Assembly (NCBI RefSeq): GCF_004342445.1
Contig: NZ_SLWW01000015.1
Coordinates: 36,478 to 100,477 of the forward strand
Source of the DNA: Rhodovulum euryhalinum
GTDB lineage: Bacteria > Pseudomonadota > Alphaproteobacteria > Rhodobacterales > Rhodobacteraceae
DNA: 64,000 bases
Direction: 5' to 3'
Positions 57,152-64,000 of this stretch are shown here, piece after piece. The position numbers were made by a program, and so were the translations under genes. Within the stretch, counting starts at the first letter, position 1, and each line of letters starts with the position of its first letter. Under the pieces are notes generated by a model. The model saw nothing but the letters and a program-made list of their open reading frames with translations. It had not been told where the DNA came from and made no database searches.

Positions 57152-58564
57152 ATGAAGAAGGCCTATCTTGGCGGACGTCTCCGCAAGTTGCGCGAGGCGC
57201 GCGGCCTGACCCAGGCGGCGCTGGCCGCGCAGCTCGACATCTCGCCCAGCTATCTCAACCAGATCGAGCGCAACCAGCGGCCCCTGACCGTTCAGGTGCT
57301 GCTGAAGATCAACGCGGCCTTCGGGCTGGACATCCAACTTTTCTCGGAAGAGGGCGACGCGCGTCTGCTTGCCGAGTTGCGCGAGGCGGTGCAAGGGGGC
57401 GAGCCTGCGGTCGGCCTGTCGGACCTGCGCGACCTGGTGGACAACGCCCCCGCGCTGGCCCGCCGCTTCATTGCGCTGCACCGCCGCGCGCGCGAGGCCG
57501 AGGATCGCGCCGCCGCGCTGGCGCTGGCGCAGGGCGCCCCGGATGCGATGCCGACGCCCGCGCCGTTCGAAGAGGTGCGGGACTTCTTCTATGACAACCG
57601 CAATTTCTTCGACGGTCTCGACGCGATGGCCGAGGGGCTGGTCGACGCCGCCCACATCAGCCTTAGCGATCCCCTGCCCGGTCTCGCCGCCCGTCTGCGC
57701 AACCGGCACAACATCACGTTGCGCAAGGATGACGAGGAAACCGGCGATCTGCGGCGCATCGATCCTGCGCGGCGCGAACTGGTGCTGTCGGGCGGGCTGA
57801 GCCCCGGGCAGATGGCGTTCCAGGCGGCGACCCAAATCGGCTTGATCGAGGCCGAGGACGAGATCGGCCGGCTGGTCGCCGGTGCGGCCTTTTCAGGCGA
57901 CGAGGCGCGGCGGCTGGCGCGGATCGGGCTGGCCAACTATTTCGCGGGCGCGGTGCTGATGCCCTATGGCGCGTTCTGGCGCGCGGCCGAGGGGGCGGGC
58001 TACGACATCGACTGGCTGGGCCACCGGTTCGGCACCGGGTTCGAGGCGACCTGCCACCGCCTGTCCTGCCTGCAACGGCCCGGCGCGCAGGGGGTGCCGT
58101 TCTTCTTCCTGCGGGTGGACCGGGCGGGCAACATCTCGAAACGGCAATCGGCGACGGATTTCCACTTTTCCAAGGTCGGCGGCTCTTGTCCGCTGTGGCG
58201 CGTCCATTCGGCCTTCGACCATCCGGGCGATATCCTGACCCAGATCGCCGAGATGCCCGAGGGGCGGCGCTATTTCTGGGTCACGCGCACGGTGCGCAGC
58301 CGGCGGGGGCGCTATGGTTCGCCGGGCAAGGAATTCGCCGTGGCGCTCGGCTGCGATATCGCCCATGCCTCGCGGCTGGTCTATTCCAAGGGGCTCGATC
58401 TGGCCGATCCGGCAGCGGTCACGCCGATCGGGGCGGGGTGCAAGGTCTGTCCGCGCGAGGGCTGTTCGCAGCGCGCCTTTCCGATGCTGGGGCGGCCTCT
58501 GACGGTCGACCCAAGCCGCGCGCAGTTCGCTCCCTACGCGCAGGCCGCGGCGCAGAGATCGTGA
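57152..58564 (+). CDS. ScfR family regulator of short-chain acyl-CoA metabolism (MccR type)
   Basis: A 470-residue regulator: an XRE helix-turn-helix at residues 5-60 ([20 protein letters not shown]), then the long conserved region of the ScfR/RamB family with a C-terminal cysteine cluster ([15 protein letters not shown]). Family members sense acyl-CoA and control isocitrate lyase (RamB), propionyl-CoA carboxylase (PccR) or the methylcitrate cycle (MccR); the neighbouring prp genes favour MccR. ATG 57152 is chosen because family proteins start just before the HTH and because the operators would otherwise fall inside the gene; ATG 57080 is also open. Its last 31 bp overlap convergent nrdG. Confidence 0.9.
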   Translation: MKKAYLGGRLRKLREARGLTQAALAAQLDISPSYLNQIERNQRPLTVQVLLKINAAFGLDIQLFSEEGDARLLAELREAVQGGEPAVGLSDLRDLVDNAPALARRFIALHRRAREAEDRAAALALAQGAPDAMPTPAPFEEVRDFFYDNRNFFDGLDAMAEGLVDAAHISLSDPLPGLAARLRNRHNITLRKDDEETGDLRRIDPARRELVLSGGLSPGQMAFQAATQIGLIEAEDEIGRLVAGAAFSGDEARRLARIGLANYFAGAVLMPYGAFWRAAEGAGYDIDWLGHRFGTGFEATCHRLSCLQRPGAQGVPFFFLRVDRAGNISKRQSATDFHFSKVGGSCPLWRVHSAFDHPGDILTQIAEMPEGRRYFWVTRTVRSRRGRYGSPGKEFAVALGCDIAHASRLVYSKGLDLADPAAVTPIGAGCKVCPREGCSQRAFPMLGRPLTVDPSRAQFAPYAQAAAQRS

Positions 58565-59160
58565 TCGGCGCAGCCTTCCGCACGGAAAGGTTGACGGCGC
58601 GAGGGCGGCAGGCCGAGCGCCGCCAGCTCTGCATCCATGCGCGCCAGGTCGACGGCGCCTAACAGCGCGGGGTGCACGGTGGTCCGCAGGTCGAACGCCA
58701 CGCCGCTGTCGCGCAGCAGGATCAGGCTCTCGCGCGCCTTCGCCCCGCTGCCGGGGGCGCCGGTGATCCGGTCATAGGCATCGAAGGGCGCCTTGACGTC
58801 GAACCCCACCCAGTCGAGCAGCGGCAAGGCCTGCGCCAGCCGGGCCGGGTAAGGCCCGCCGGTGTGCAGCCCGGTGCGGAACCCCATCGCCCGGATGTTG
58901 CTGAGCGCCTCCGCCAGACCCTTTTGCAGCGTCGGCTCGCCGCCCGAGATCACGACCCCGTCCAGCAGGCCCCTGCGGCGGGCAAGGAACGCCGCCACCT
59001 CGGCCCAAGGGATCGTACCCGGTTCCGCGGGGATCAGCGTGGTGTTGTGGCAGTACCGACAGGCCCAGGGGCAACCCTGACAGAACAGCACCGCCACCAG
59101 TTCGCCGGGCCAGTCGACGCTGGAATGAGGCTCCAGCCCCGCGACCGCGATCTCAGCCAA
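58534..59160 (-). CDS. nrdG: anaerobic ribonucleotide reductase activating enzyme NrdG
   Basis: A 208-residue radical SAM enzyme that installs the glycyl radical on NrdD. The 4Fe-4S/SAM motif is CPWACRYC at about residue 30, directly followed by HNTTLIP; GVVISGGEPTLQKG is the SAM-binding glycine block. Its start overlaps the stop of the glycyl-radical peptide gene by 8 bp, so the three genes are one operon. The 3' end overlaps the convergent regulator. Confidence 0.93.
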   Translation of the reverse strand: MAEIAVAGLEPHSSVDWPGELVAVLFCQGCPWACRYCHNTTLIPAEPGTIPWAEVAAFLARRRGLLDGVVISGGEPTLQKGLAEALSNIRAMGFRTGLHTGGPYPARLAQALPLLDWVGFDVKAPFDAYDRITGAPGSGAKARESLILLRDSGVAFDLRTTVHPALLGAVDLARMDAELAALGLPPSRRQPFRAEGCADHDLCAAACA

Positions 59161-59353
59161 GTCGCGCCTCGGCCTCGTCGAAATAGACGCGTTCGGCCGC
59201 CTCGCCCTTCTTGCCGGTGTTGAAGGAGGCGACGGGGCGGTGATAGCCCATCACGCGGGTCCAGACCTCGCAGCGGGTGCGTTCCTCGTCGTTGATCTCG
59301 ATTTCGTCGGCCAGATCGGATTCCAGATCGGACATGGTCAGGGGCTTGTTCAT
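59153..59353 (-). CDS. separate glycyl-radical peptide of the class III ribonucleotide reductase
   Basis: A 66-residue protein carrying EVWTRVMGYHRPV, where Gly36 corresponds to the radical-bearing glycine at the C-terminus of fused NrdD proteins (for example those of Pseudomonas), and FNTGKKGE just after it. It has its own ribosome site (AGGAGA) and starts 13 bp after the nrdD stop in a different frame. So in this organism the radical domain is a separate polypeptide that must dock on the NrdD core, in the manner of GrcA repairing PFL. It was probably split from an ancestral fused gene. Confidence 0.85.
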   Translation of the reverse strand: MNKPLTMSDLESDLADEIEINDEERTRCEVWTRVMGYHRPVASFNTGKKGEAAERVYFDEAEARLG

Positions 59354-59366
59354 CAGGGGGTCTCCT

Positions 59367-61379
59367 TCAGCTTGCTTTGAGTTGGGCGCGTTTCGCCGCC
59401 CGCAGTTCGGCGTCGCAGATCGGGCAGAACTCGTGCTCGCCCGCGATGTAGCCGTGCTTCGGGCAGATCGAGAAGGTGGGCGTCACGGTGATGTAGGGCA
59501 GGCGGAAGTTCTCCAGCGCCCGCCTGACCAGCTTCTTGCAGGCCTCGGCCGAGGACACCCGCGCGCCCATGTAGAGGTGCAGGACGGTGCCGCCGGTGTA
59601 TTTCGCCTGAAGCGGCTCCTGGTGTTCCAGCGCGGCAAAGGGATCGGCGGTCCAACCCACCGGCAGTTGGGTGGAGTTGGTGTAGTAGGGCTGATCCTCG
59701 GGCCCTGCCTGCAGGATGCCGGGGAAGCGCTTGCGGTCCTCACGTGCGAAGCGGTAGGTCGTGCCCTCGGCCGGTGTGGCCTCGAGATTGTACATGTGCC
59801 CGGTCTCTTCCTGATAGGCCACCATTCGGGCGCGCAGATGGTCCATGAATCGCAGGGCGAAGGTCCGGCCCCACTTTGTCGAGATATCCTCCGCATCGTC
59901 GGTGAAATTGCGGATCATCTCGTTCACGCCGTTCACGCCGAGCGTCGAGAAATGGTTCCTGAGCGTGCCGAGATAGCGCTTGGTGTAGGGAAACAGGCCC
60001 AGGTCGATATGGCGCTGGATCACCTTGCGCTTGATCTCCAGGCTCGTGCGCGCGATCCCGGCCAGCCGGTCCAGTGCGGCCAGCAGCGCCGCCTCGTCGC
60101 CCTTGTGCAGATGCCCCAGCCGGGCGCAGTTGATGGTGACGACACCCAAGCTGCCGGTCTGCTCGGCCGATCCGAACAGCCCGTTGCCGCGTTTCAGAAG
60201 CTCGGTCAGGTCGAGTTGCAACCGGCAGCACATCGAGCGGACCATGTGCGGCTCCAGCTCCGAGTTTACGAAGTTCTGGAAATAGGGCAGCCCGTATTTC
60301 GCCGTCATCTCGAAGAGATACCCGGCATTCTCGCTGTCCCAGGGGAAGTCAGGGGTGATGTTGTAGGTCGGGATCGGGAAGGTGAAGACCCGCCCCTTGG
60401 CGTCACCGGCAGTCATCACCTCCATATAGGCGCGGTTGATCATGTCCATTTCGGACTGCAGATCGCCATAGGTGAAATCAACCTCGCGCCCGGCGACAAT
60501 CGGCACTTGTTCGCGCAGATCCTCGGGACAGGTCCAGTCGAAGGTAAGGTTGGTAAAGGGCGTCTGTGTGCCCCAGCGCGAAGGGACATTGAGGTTGTAG
60601 ATGAATTCCTGCATCGCCTGCCGGACCTGATCGTAGGTCAGGCGATCGCGCCGGACGTAAGGCGCCAGATAGGTGTCAAAGGAACTGAACGCCTGCGCGC
60701 CGGCCCATTCGTTCTGCAACGTGCCCAGGAAATTGACGATCTGGCCAAGGGCGCTGGACAGATGGGCGGGCGGGCCAGATTCGATGGTGCCGGGAACGCC
60801 GTTCAGCCCCTCGCGCAGCAGCGTGCGCAAAGACCAGCCCGCGCAATAGCCCGCGAACATATCCAGGTCGTGGATATGGATGTCGCCGTCGCGATGCGCT
60901 TGGCCGACCTCGGGCGGATAGATATGCGACAGCCAGTAATTCGCCGTCACCTTGCCGGACGTGTTCAGGATCATGCCCCCCAGCGAATAGCCCTGGTTGG
61001 CGTTCGCGTTCACCCGCCAATCCGACCGGTCGAGATACTCGTTGATCGAGCGTTCCACATCGACCAGCGTGCGCCGGTCCTCGCGCAGGCGGGCATGCTG
61101 TTCGCGGTAGACGGCATAGGCGCGCACCGTGGCCATGCGATTGGCCCCGATCAGCGCCTGTTCGACGGCATCCTGGATGTCCTCGATCCCCGGCGCGCCG
61201 CCCGCGTGGCGGTAGGACAGCACGCGCACCACCTGATCGGCCAGGCGCGCGGCCTCGGCGGCGTCGAGCTCGCCCGTGGCCTCGCCCGCGCGGGCGATGG
61301 CGCGCGCGATCCGGCCCGCGTCGAATGTAACTGTCTGCCCGTCGCGGTTGACGACGGATCTGGGGGAAAGCGTGGTCAT
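59367..61379 (-). CDS. nrdD: anaerobic ribonucleoside-triphosphate reductase NrdD, core subunit
   Basis: A 670-residue class III reductase core. An ATP-cone domain (about residues 5-95) is followed by the ten-stranded barrel (ANYWLSHIYPPEVGQAHRDG, cut; NLNVPSRWGTQTPFTNLT, cut; SMCCRLQLD with paired Cys) and a zinc site, ICPKHGYIAGEHEFCPICD. It stops right after the zinc site and lacks the usual C-terminal glycyl-radical motif, which is supplied by the next gene. ATG 61379 has a ribosome site (CAGGTGA); ATG 61397 does not. It is oxygen-sensitive and B12-independent, matching the cobalamin riboswitch of the operon. Confidence 0.92.
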   Translation of the reverse strand: MTTLSPRSVVNRDGQTVTFDAGRIARAIARAGEATGELDAAEAARLADQVVRVLSYRHAGGAPGIEDIQDAVEQALIGANRMATVRAYAVYREQHARLREDRRTLVDVERSINEYLDRSDWRVNANANQGYSLGGMILNTSGKVTANYWLSHIYPPEVGQAHRDGDIHIHDLDMFAGYCAGWSLRTLLREGLNGVPGTIESGPPAHLSSALGQIVNFLGTLQNEWAGAQAFSSFDTYLAPYVRRDRLTYDQVRQAMQEFIYNLNVPSRWGTQTPFTNLTFDWTCPEDLREQVPIVAGREVDFTYGDLQSEMDMINRAYMEVMTAGDAKGRVFTFPIPTYNITPDFPWDSENAGYLFEMTAKYGLPYFQNFVNSELEPHMVRSMCCRLQLDLTELLKRGNGLFGSAEQTGSLGVVTINCARLGHLHKGDEAALLAALDRLAGIARTSLEIKRKVIQRHIDLGLFPYTKRYLGTLRNHFSTLGVNGVNEMIRNFTDDAEDISTKWGRTFALRFMDHLRARMVAYQEETGHMYNLEATPAEGTTYRFAREDRKRFPGILQAGPEDQPYYTNSTQLPVGWTADPFAALEHQEPLQAKYTGGTVLHLYMGARVSSAEACKKLVRRALENFRLPYITVTPTFSICPKHGYIAGEHEFCPICDAELRAAKRAQLKAS

Positions 61380-61399
61380 GGTGTCACCTGTCTGCATGG

Positions 61400-61761
<362 letters not shown>

Positions 61762-61884
61762 CTCTCGCCCCTTTGTCTGCCGTTTCCGGTCGGGCTTGGG
61801 GACACGAGAGCCATCGCGACGGGCCAGCCCGCCACGGATCGCACACGCACCCCGAGGCCCTCCGCCTCTGGTTGTCGTCGTCCG

Positions 61885-62060
61885 TCACGGCAGGTCTCCT
61901 GGCTTGCGGGTCAATGCTCGGCCGACCTTCCCGGGACGTGTCCCAGTGGCGTGTTCAGCGTCGCTCGCCGCTTACAGTTGCGGGGGCAGCGCCGGATTTG
62001 GACCTCTCGGATCCGCACCGGCTTCCCTCTTTCGTTCCCGGGTCGCCCCGGAAAACCATG
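61885..62060 (-). ncRNA. cobalamin riboswitch of the nrdH-nrdD operon
   Basis: Minus-strand reading gives the aptamer boxes in order: AGGGAAGCCGG (about 62019-62030), GCTGCCCCCGCAACTGTAAG (61971-61990), GCCACTGGG (61942-61950), GGGAAGG (about 61926-61932) and the B12 box AGCCAGGAGACCTGCC (61889-61904). nrdH starts about 125 bp further on. Class II (B12-dependent) and class III reductases are interchangeable without oxygen, so shutting off this operon when cobalamin is plentiful makes sense. Confidence 0.92.
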
Positions 62061-62109
62061 ACACAAACATTAGGCATCGAATCGCGCTACCTGTCAATAT
62101 ATGGTGTTC

Positions 62110-62349
62110 TCAGGCGGCTTCTTCACGAGGTATTGCGCCGTGGATGTAGTTCAGAACCGGGGCCAGCCAGCGCTCGGCCTCTTCTACGTCCATGCCCTTG
62201 CGGCGCGCGCAGTCCTCGACCTGGTCCCGCTCGACCTTGCCGACGCCGAAATAGAAACTGTCGGGATGGCCGATATAGAGACCGCAGACCGAGGAACCGG
62301 GCCATATCGCCAGGTGAAGTATCAGAAGCTCGAGAAGGCTCCCCCGCAC
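62110..62349 (-). pseudogene. metH: cobalamin-dependent methionine synthase MetH, C-terminal fragment
   Basis: From about 62316 the leftward frame reads [19 protein letters not shown] and then [30 protein letters not shown]: the last ~65 residues of the SAM-binding activation domain of MetH. The other ~1,150 residues are absent. The homology begins just after a lone CRISPR-like repeat, so a rearrangement has cut the gene there. An ATG at 62349 keeps a frame open, but the product could not act as methionine synthase. An intact metH may exist elsewhere. Confidence 0.8.
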
Positions 62350-62365
62350 CCGCGGGGATAGACCC
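62337..62365. repeat. single type I-E-like CRISPR repeat (orphan)
   Basis: A 29-bp unit whose core, CCGCACCCGCGGGGATA, followed by GACCC, has the length, GC hairpin and GATAxACC ending of type I-E repeats (E. coli: CCGCGCCAGCGGGGATAAAC core). Only one copy is present: no second repeat is found 60-62 bp to either side and no cas gene is in the window. It is not an array. It marks the boundary of the metH fragment and may be the leftover of a deleted array or chance similarity. Confidence 0.45.
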
Positions 62366-62523
62366 TACGCGCTGAACGATGGCAGGGCCAGGCGCGGCTG
62401 GTCCGCGCGCGGGTCTGGTCGCACATCTTTCCCTGGTCGCGCCGCTTGCTGCGCCTCGGCCTGCCAAGCATGCACGGGGAATGGGAGCGGCTGGCGGCGG
62501 TGCTGGCCCGAGCCGGTGCCGCG

Positions 62524-63512
62524 TCAGGCGGCGGCCATGCCGTCCGCCGGCAGGTCGAGACGGATGACGCGGTCGGCGGCCTTGCCGATCAGGTCGGGCT
62601 GGTGGCTGACGAGCAGAAGCGCAACATTGCGGTCTCGGGCGAGACCGGTGAGCAGCGCGATTAACTCGCGTTGCGTCAGGGGATCGAGGCGCGAAGTCGG
62701 CTCGTCGGCGAACAGGAAGACGGGGTCGAGCAAGAGTGCCCGCGCGATGGAAAGCCGCTGAAGCTCGCCGCCCGACACCTCTCCGGGCCTGCGGTCGAGC
62801 AAGGCGGGATCGAGCCGGAGACGCTCCATCAACGGCGGCAGGCGGTCCGGCGCTATCCGGTGCCGCGCCATCAGGTCGGCCAGCGCGAGGCGCGGTGCGA
62901 AGGCTGCGGGCGGGTCCTGCCAGAGCTTCTGGAAACGCAGCGGGCCAAGGCCGGCGGCCCGGGTGACGCGGCCGGCGGCCGGGGCGATCAGGCCCAGAAG
63001 CGTGTCGCCAAGCGAGGACTTGCCAACCCCCGACGGTCCCGCGAGGCCCACCACCTCGCCCGCGCGGAACGTCAGGTCGAGACTGGAGGCGAGGATGCGC
63101 CGGCCACGTCCCACGGCAAGCCCCTCGGCGCGCAGCACCTCTGCGCCCGGTGCGGCGCGGTTGCGCATCGGCCAGTGCCGGGGCTCGGCAGCGATCAGGT
63201 CCATGGTGTAGTCGGCGGCAGGCGCCGACAGGACCCGGGCCGCCGTACCGCATTCCACCACCCGGCCCTCGCGCAGCACGACGATCTCGCCGCCCAGGGC
63301 TTCGGCAAGTTCCAGGTCATGGGTGATGGTCAGAAGCGCGCCGCCAGTCTCGGTGACATGGCAGAGGTGCCCGGCCACCTCGTCGCTACGGGCGAGGTCG
63401 AGCCCCTTGGTCGGCTCGTCCGCCAACACGATCCCGGCGCTCCCGGCGCGGGCCGCGGCGATGGCCAGCCGCTGCGCCATGCCGCCCGAAAGCTCGAACG
63501 GATATCGTGGCT
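62524..63512 (-). pseudogene. tandem ABC ATPase of a peptide/nickel-type transporter, 5' end lost to an IS
   Basis: The remaining ~330 codons hold the last part of a first ATPase (YPFELSGGMAQRLAIAAARA signature, VLADEPTKGLD Walker B) and a complete second one (Walker A GPSGVGKSS, signature VSGGELQRLSIA, Walker B FLFADEPTSRLD). The arrangement is that of fused Dpp/Nik-type ATP-binding proteins. The first Walker A and start codon are missing because IS-derived DNA abuts at about 63512. It ends naturally in TGA at 62524. Not functional unless restarted internally. Confidence 0.8.
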
Positions 63513-63916
63513 CGGAGGGGCCGTTGCATCTGCTGATCGACGGCACCGGGATCAAGGTCGAGGGCGAAGGCGAGTGGAATGCGCGCAAGCATGGTGGCGC
63601 CAAACGCCGCGTCTGGCGCAAGGTTCACCTTGGGATCGATGGGAAAACACTGGAAATCCGGGCAGTGGAGTTCACGAGCAGCGACGTCGGCGATGCGCCC
63701 ATGCTGCCGGAACTGCTCGACCAGATCCCGCCCGAGCAGGAGATCGGCAGCGTCACCGCAGATGGTGCCTATGACACCCGCAAATGCCACAACGCCATTG
63801 CCGGCCGGGGCGCCGCGGCCGTCATCCCGCCCCGCAAGAATGCCCAGCCCTGGAAACCCGACAGCGCAGGCGCGATCGCGCGCAACGAGGCCCTCCGCGT
63901 GGCTTTGATGATGTGA
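63513..63916 (+). pseudogene. IS5-family transposase, middle fragment
   Basis: Open frame reading PLHLLIDGTGIKVEGEGEWN, then ARKHGGAKRRVWRKVHLGID and DVGDAPMLPELLDQIPPEQE, up to IPPRKNAQPWKPD and NEALR: the catalytic core of an IS5-type (DDE) transposase, including Asp in LIDGTG and Asp in VTADGAYDTRK. The N-terminal ~100 residues are missing at the ABC-gene junction, and the C-terminal part with the last catalytic Glu is cut off at about 63900 by another element. Confidence 0.82.
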
Positions 63917-63978
63917 CCGCCCCCCGACGGCATCAATGTGCCAAGGTGGGTCTGCGACGATCCACAAAGGAGGGCGGT
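63917..63978 (+). other. 5' flank of an IS110-like element
   Basis: This 62-bp stretch lies between the broken IS5 transposase and a new start codon. It contains an AGGAGGGCGG ribosome site directly before ATG 63979. I take it as the left end of a second insertion sequence, but terminal features cannot be defined. Confidence 0.4.
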
Positions 63979-64000
63979 CATGTCGGAGATTATCACGGTC
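63979..64000 (+). CDS. probable IS110-family transposase, first codons (partial)
   Basis: Only seven codons (MSEIITV) fall in the window, preceded by AGGAGG. IS110-family transposases in this bacterial group often start MSEIIT(V/I)GLDLAK, so this is a likely transposase start, inserted in or beside the IS5 fragment. The call rests on very little sequence. Confidence 0.4.

Noticed and set aside
55085..57835. 916-codon minus-strand frame suggesting a PrpD fusion
   Set aside because: Residues before MKDGAPRMG are antisense to the ScfR-type regulator and thioesterase reading frames; PrpD starts at 56617.
62337..62430. A short CRISPR array
   Set aside because: No second repeat lies at the expected 60-62 bp spacing on either side and no cas genes are seen; only one repeat-like unit is reported.

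Overview
This window comes from a high-GC alphaproteobacterium, almost certainly a member of the Rhodobacterales (Paracoccaceae/Roseobacter group). The gene orders murA–DUF2948 and hisD–UPF0262–low-Mr phosphatase–infA–maf–RNase E/G–yacG–tRNA-Phe, the small DUF1127 protein and an AppA-type BLUF photoreceptor are typical of that order. A BLUF–SCHIC protein of this kind hints at an anoxygenic phototroph, but no photosystem gene is present to confirm it.

Layout. 1–2300: tail of a TRAP transporter (substrate-binding end, small and large membrane subunits). 2317–13806: a complete myo-inositol island, with iolB-E-D-C-G, a sugar ABC transporter, an RpiR-type repressor and a divergent Gfo/Idh dehydrogenase. 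13920–27886: mostly core genes (DUF1127, tRNA-Gly, ABC exporter, BON-LysM protein, acyl-CoA synthetase, tRNA-Thr, murA, a cytochrome c broken by a nonsense codon, hisD, infA, maf, yacG, tRNA-Phe), with an inserted NTF2–GNAT–nitrilase trio. 27918–33080: accessory DNA beside tRNA-Phe, holding an integrase remnant, a DUF2924–serine recombinase–HTH cassette, a DUF3883 nuclease-like protein, tRNA-Ser and IS256/ABC debris. 33092–36379: SLC13 permease and a MurJ-like flippase. 36433–47215: two drug-efflux systems (YhiI–RbbA–YhhJ-type ABC, and a two-adaptor RND pump) either side of one TetR gene with a perfect 16-bp palindrome in its promoter. 47839–50515: an isocitrate lyase pseudogene, then a cobalamin riboswitch leading into the BLUF protein. 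50573–58564: metE, the methylcitrate cycle (prpB, prpC, prpD), a thioesterase and the ScfR/MccR-type regulator. 58534–61761: anaerobic ribonucleotide reduction (nrdG, a detached glycyl-radical peptide, nrdD, an nrdI'-'nrdF deletion scar, nrdH) behind a second cobalamin riboswitch. 62110–64000: a metH 3' fragment, one orphan type I-E-like CRISPR repeat, a truncated ABC ATPase and nested IS fragments.

How it fits together. Inositol is imported by the ABC system, oxidised by IolG and degraded by IolE, D, B and C; candidate GGAA-N6-TTCC-like sites lie in front of the operon. The right half has a cobalamin theme: a riboswitch in front of the class III reductase operon, a riboswitch in front of a photoreceptor carrying a B12-fold-like domain, a B12-independent methionine synthase, and a broken piece of the B12-dependent one. 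The same half shows erosion: isocitrate lyase, class Ib ribonucleotide reductase, metH, a cytochrome c and an ABC transporter are all truncated or interrupted. Propionate metabolism through the methylcitrate cycle appears intact.
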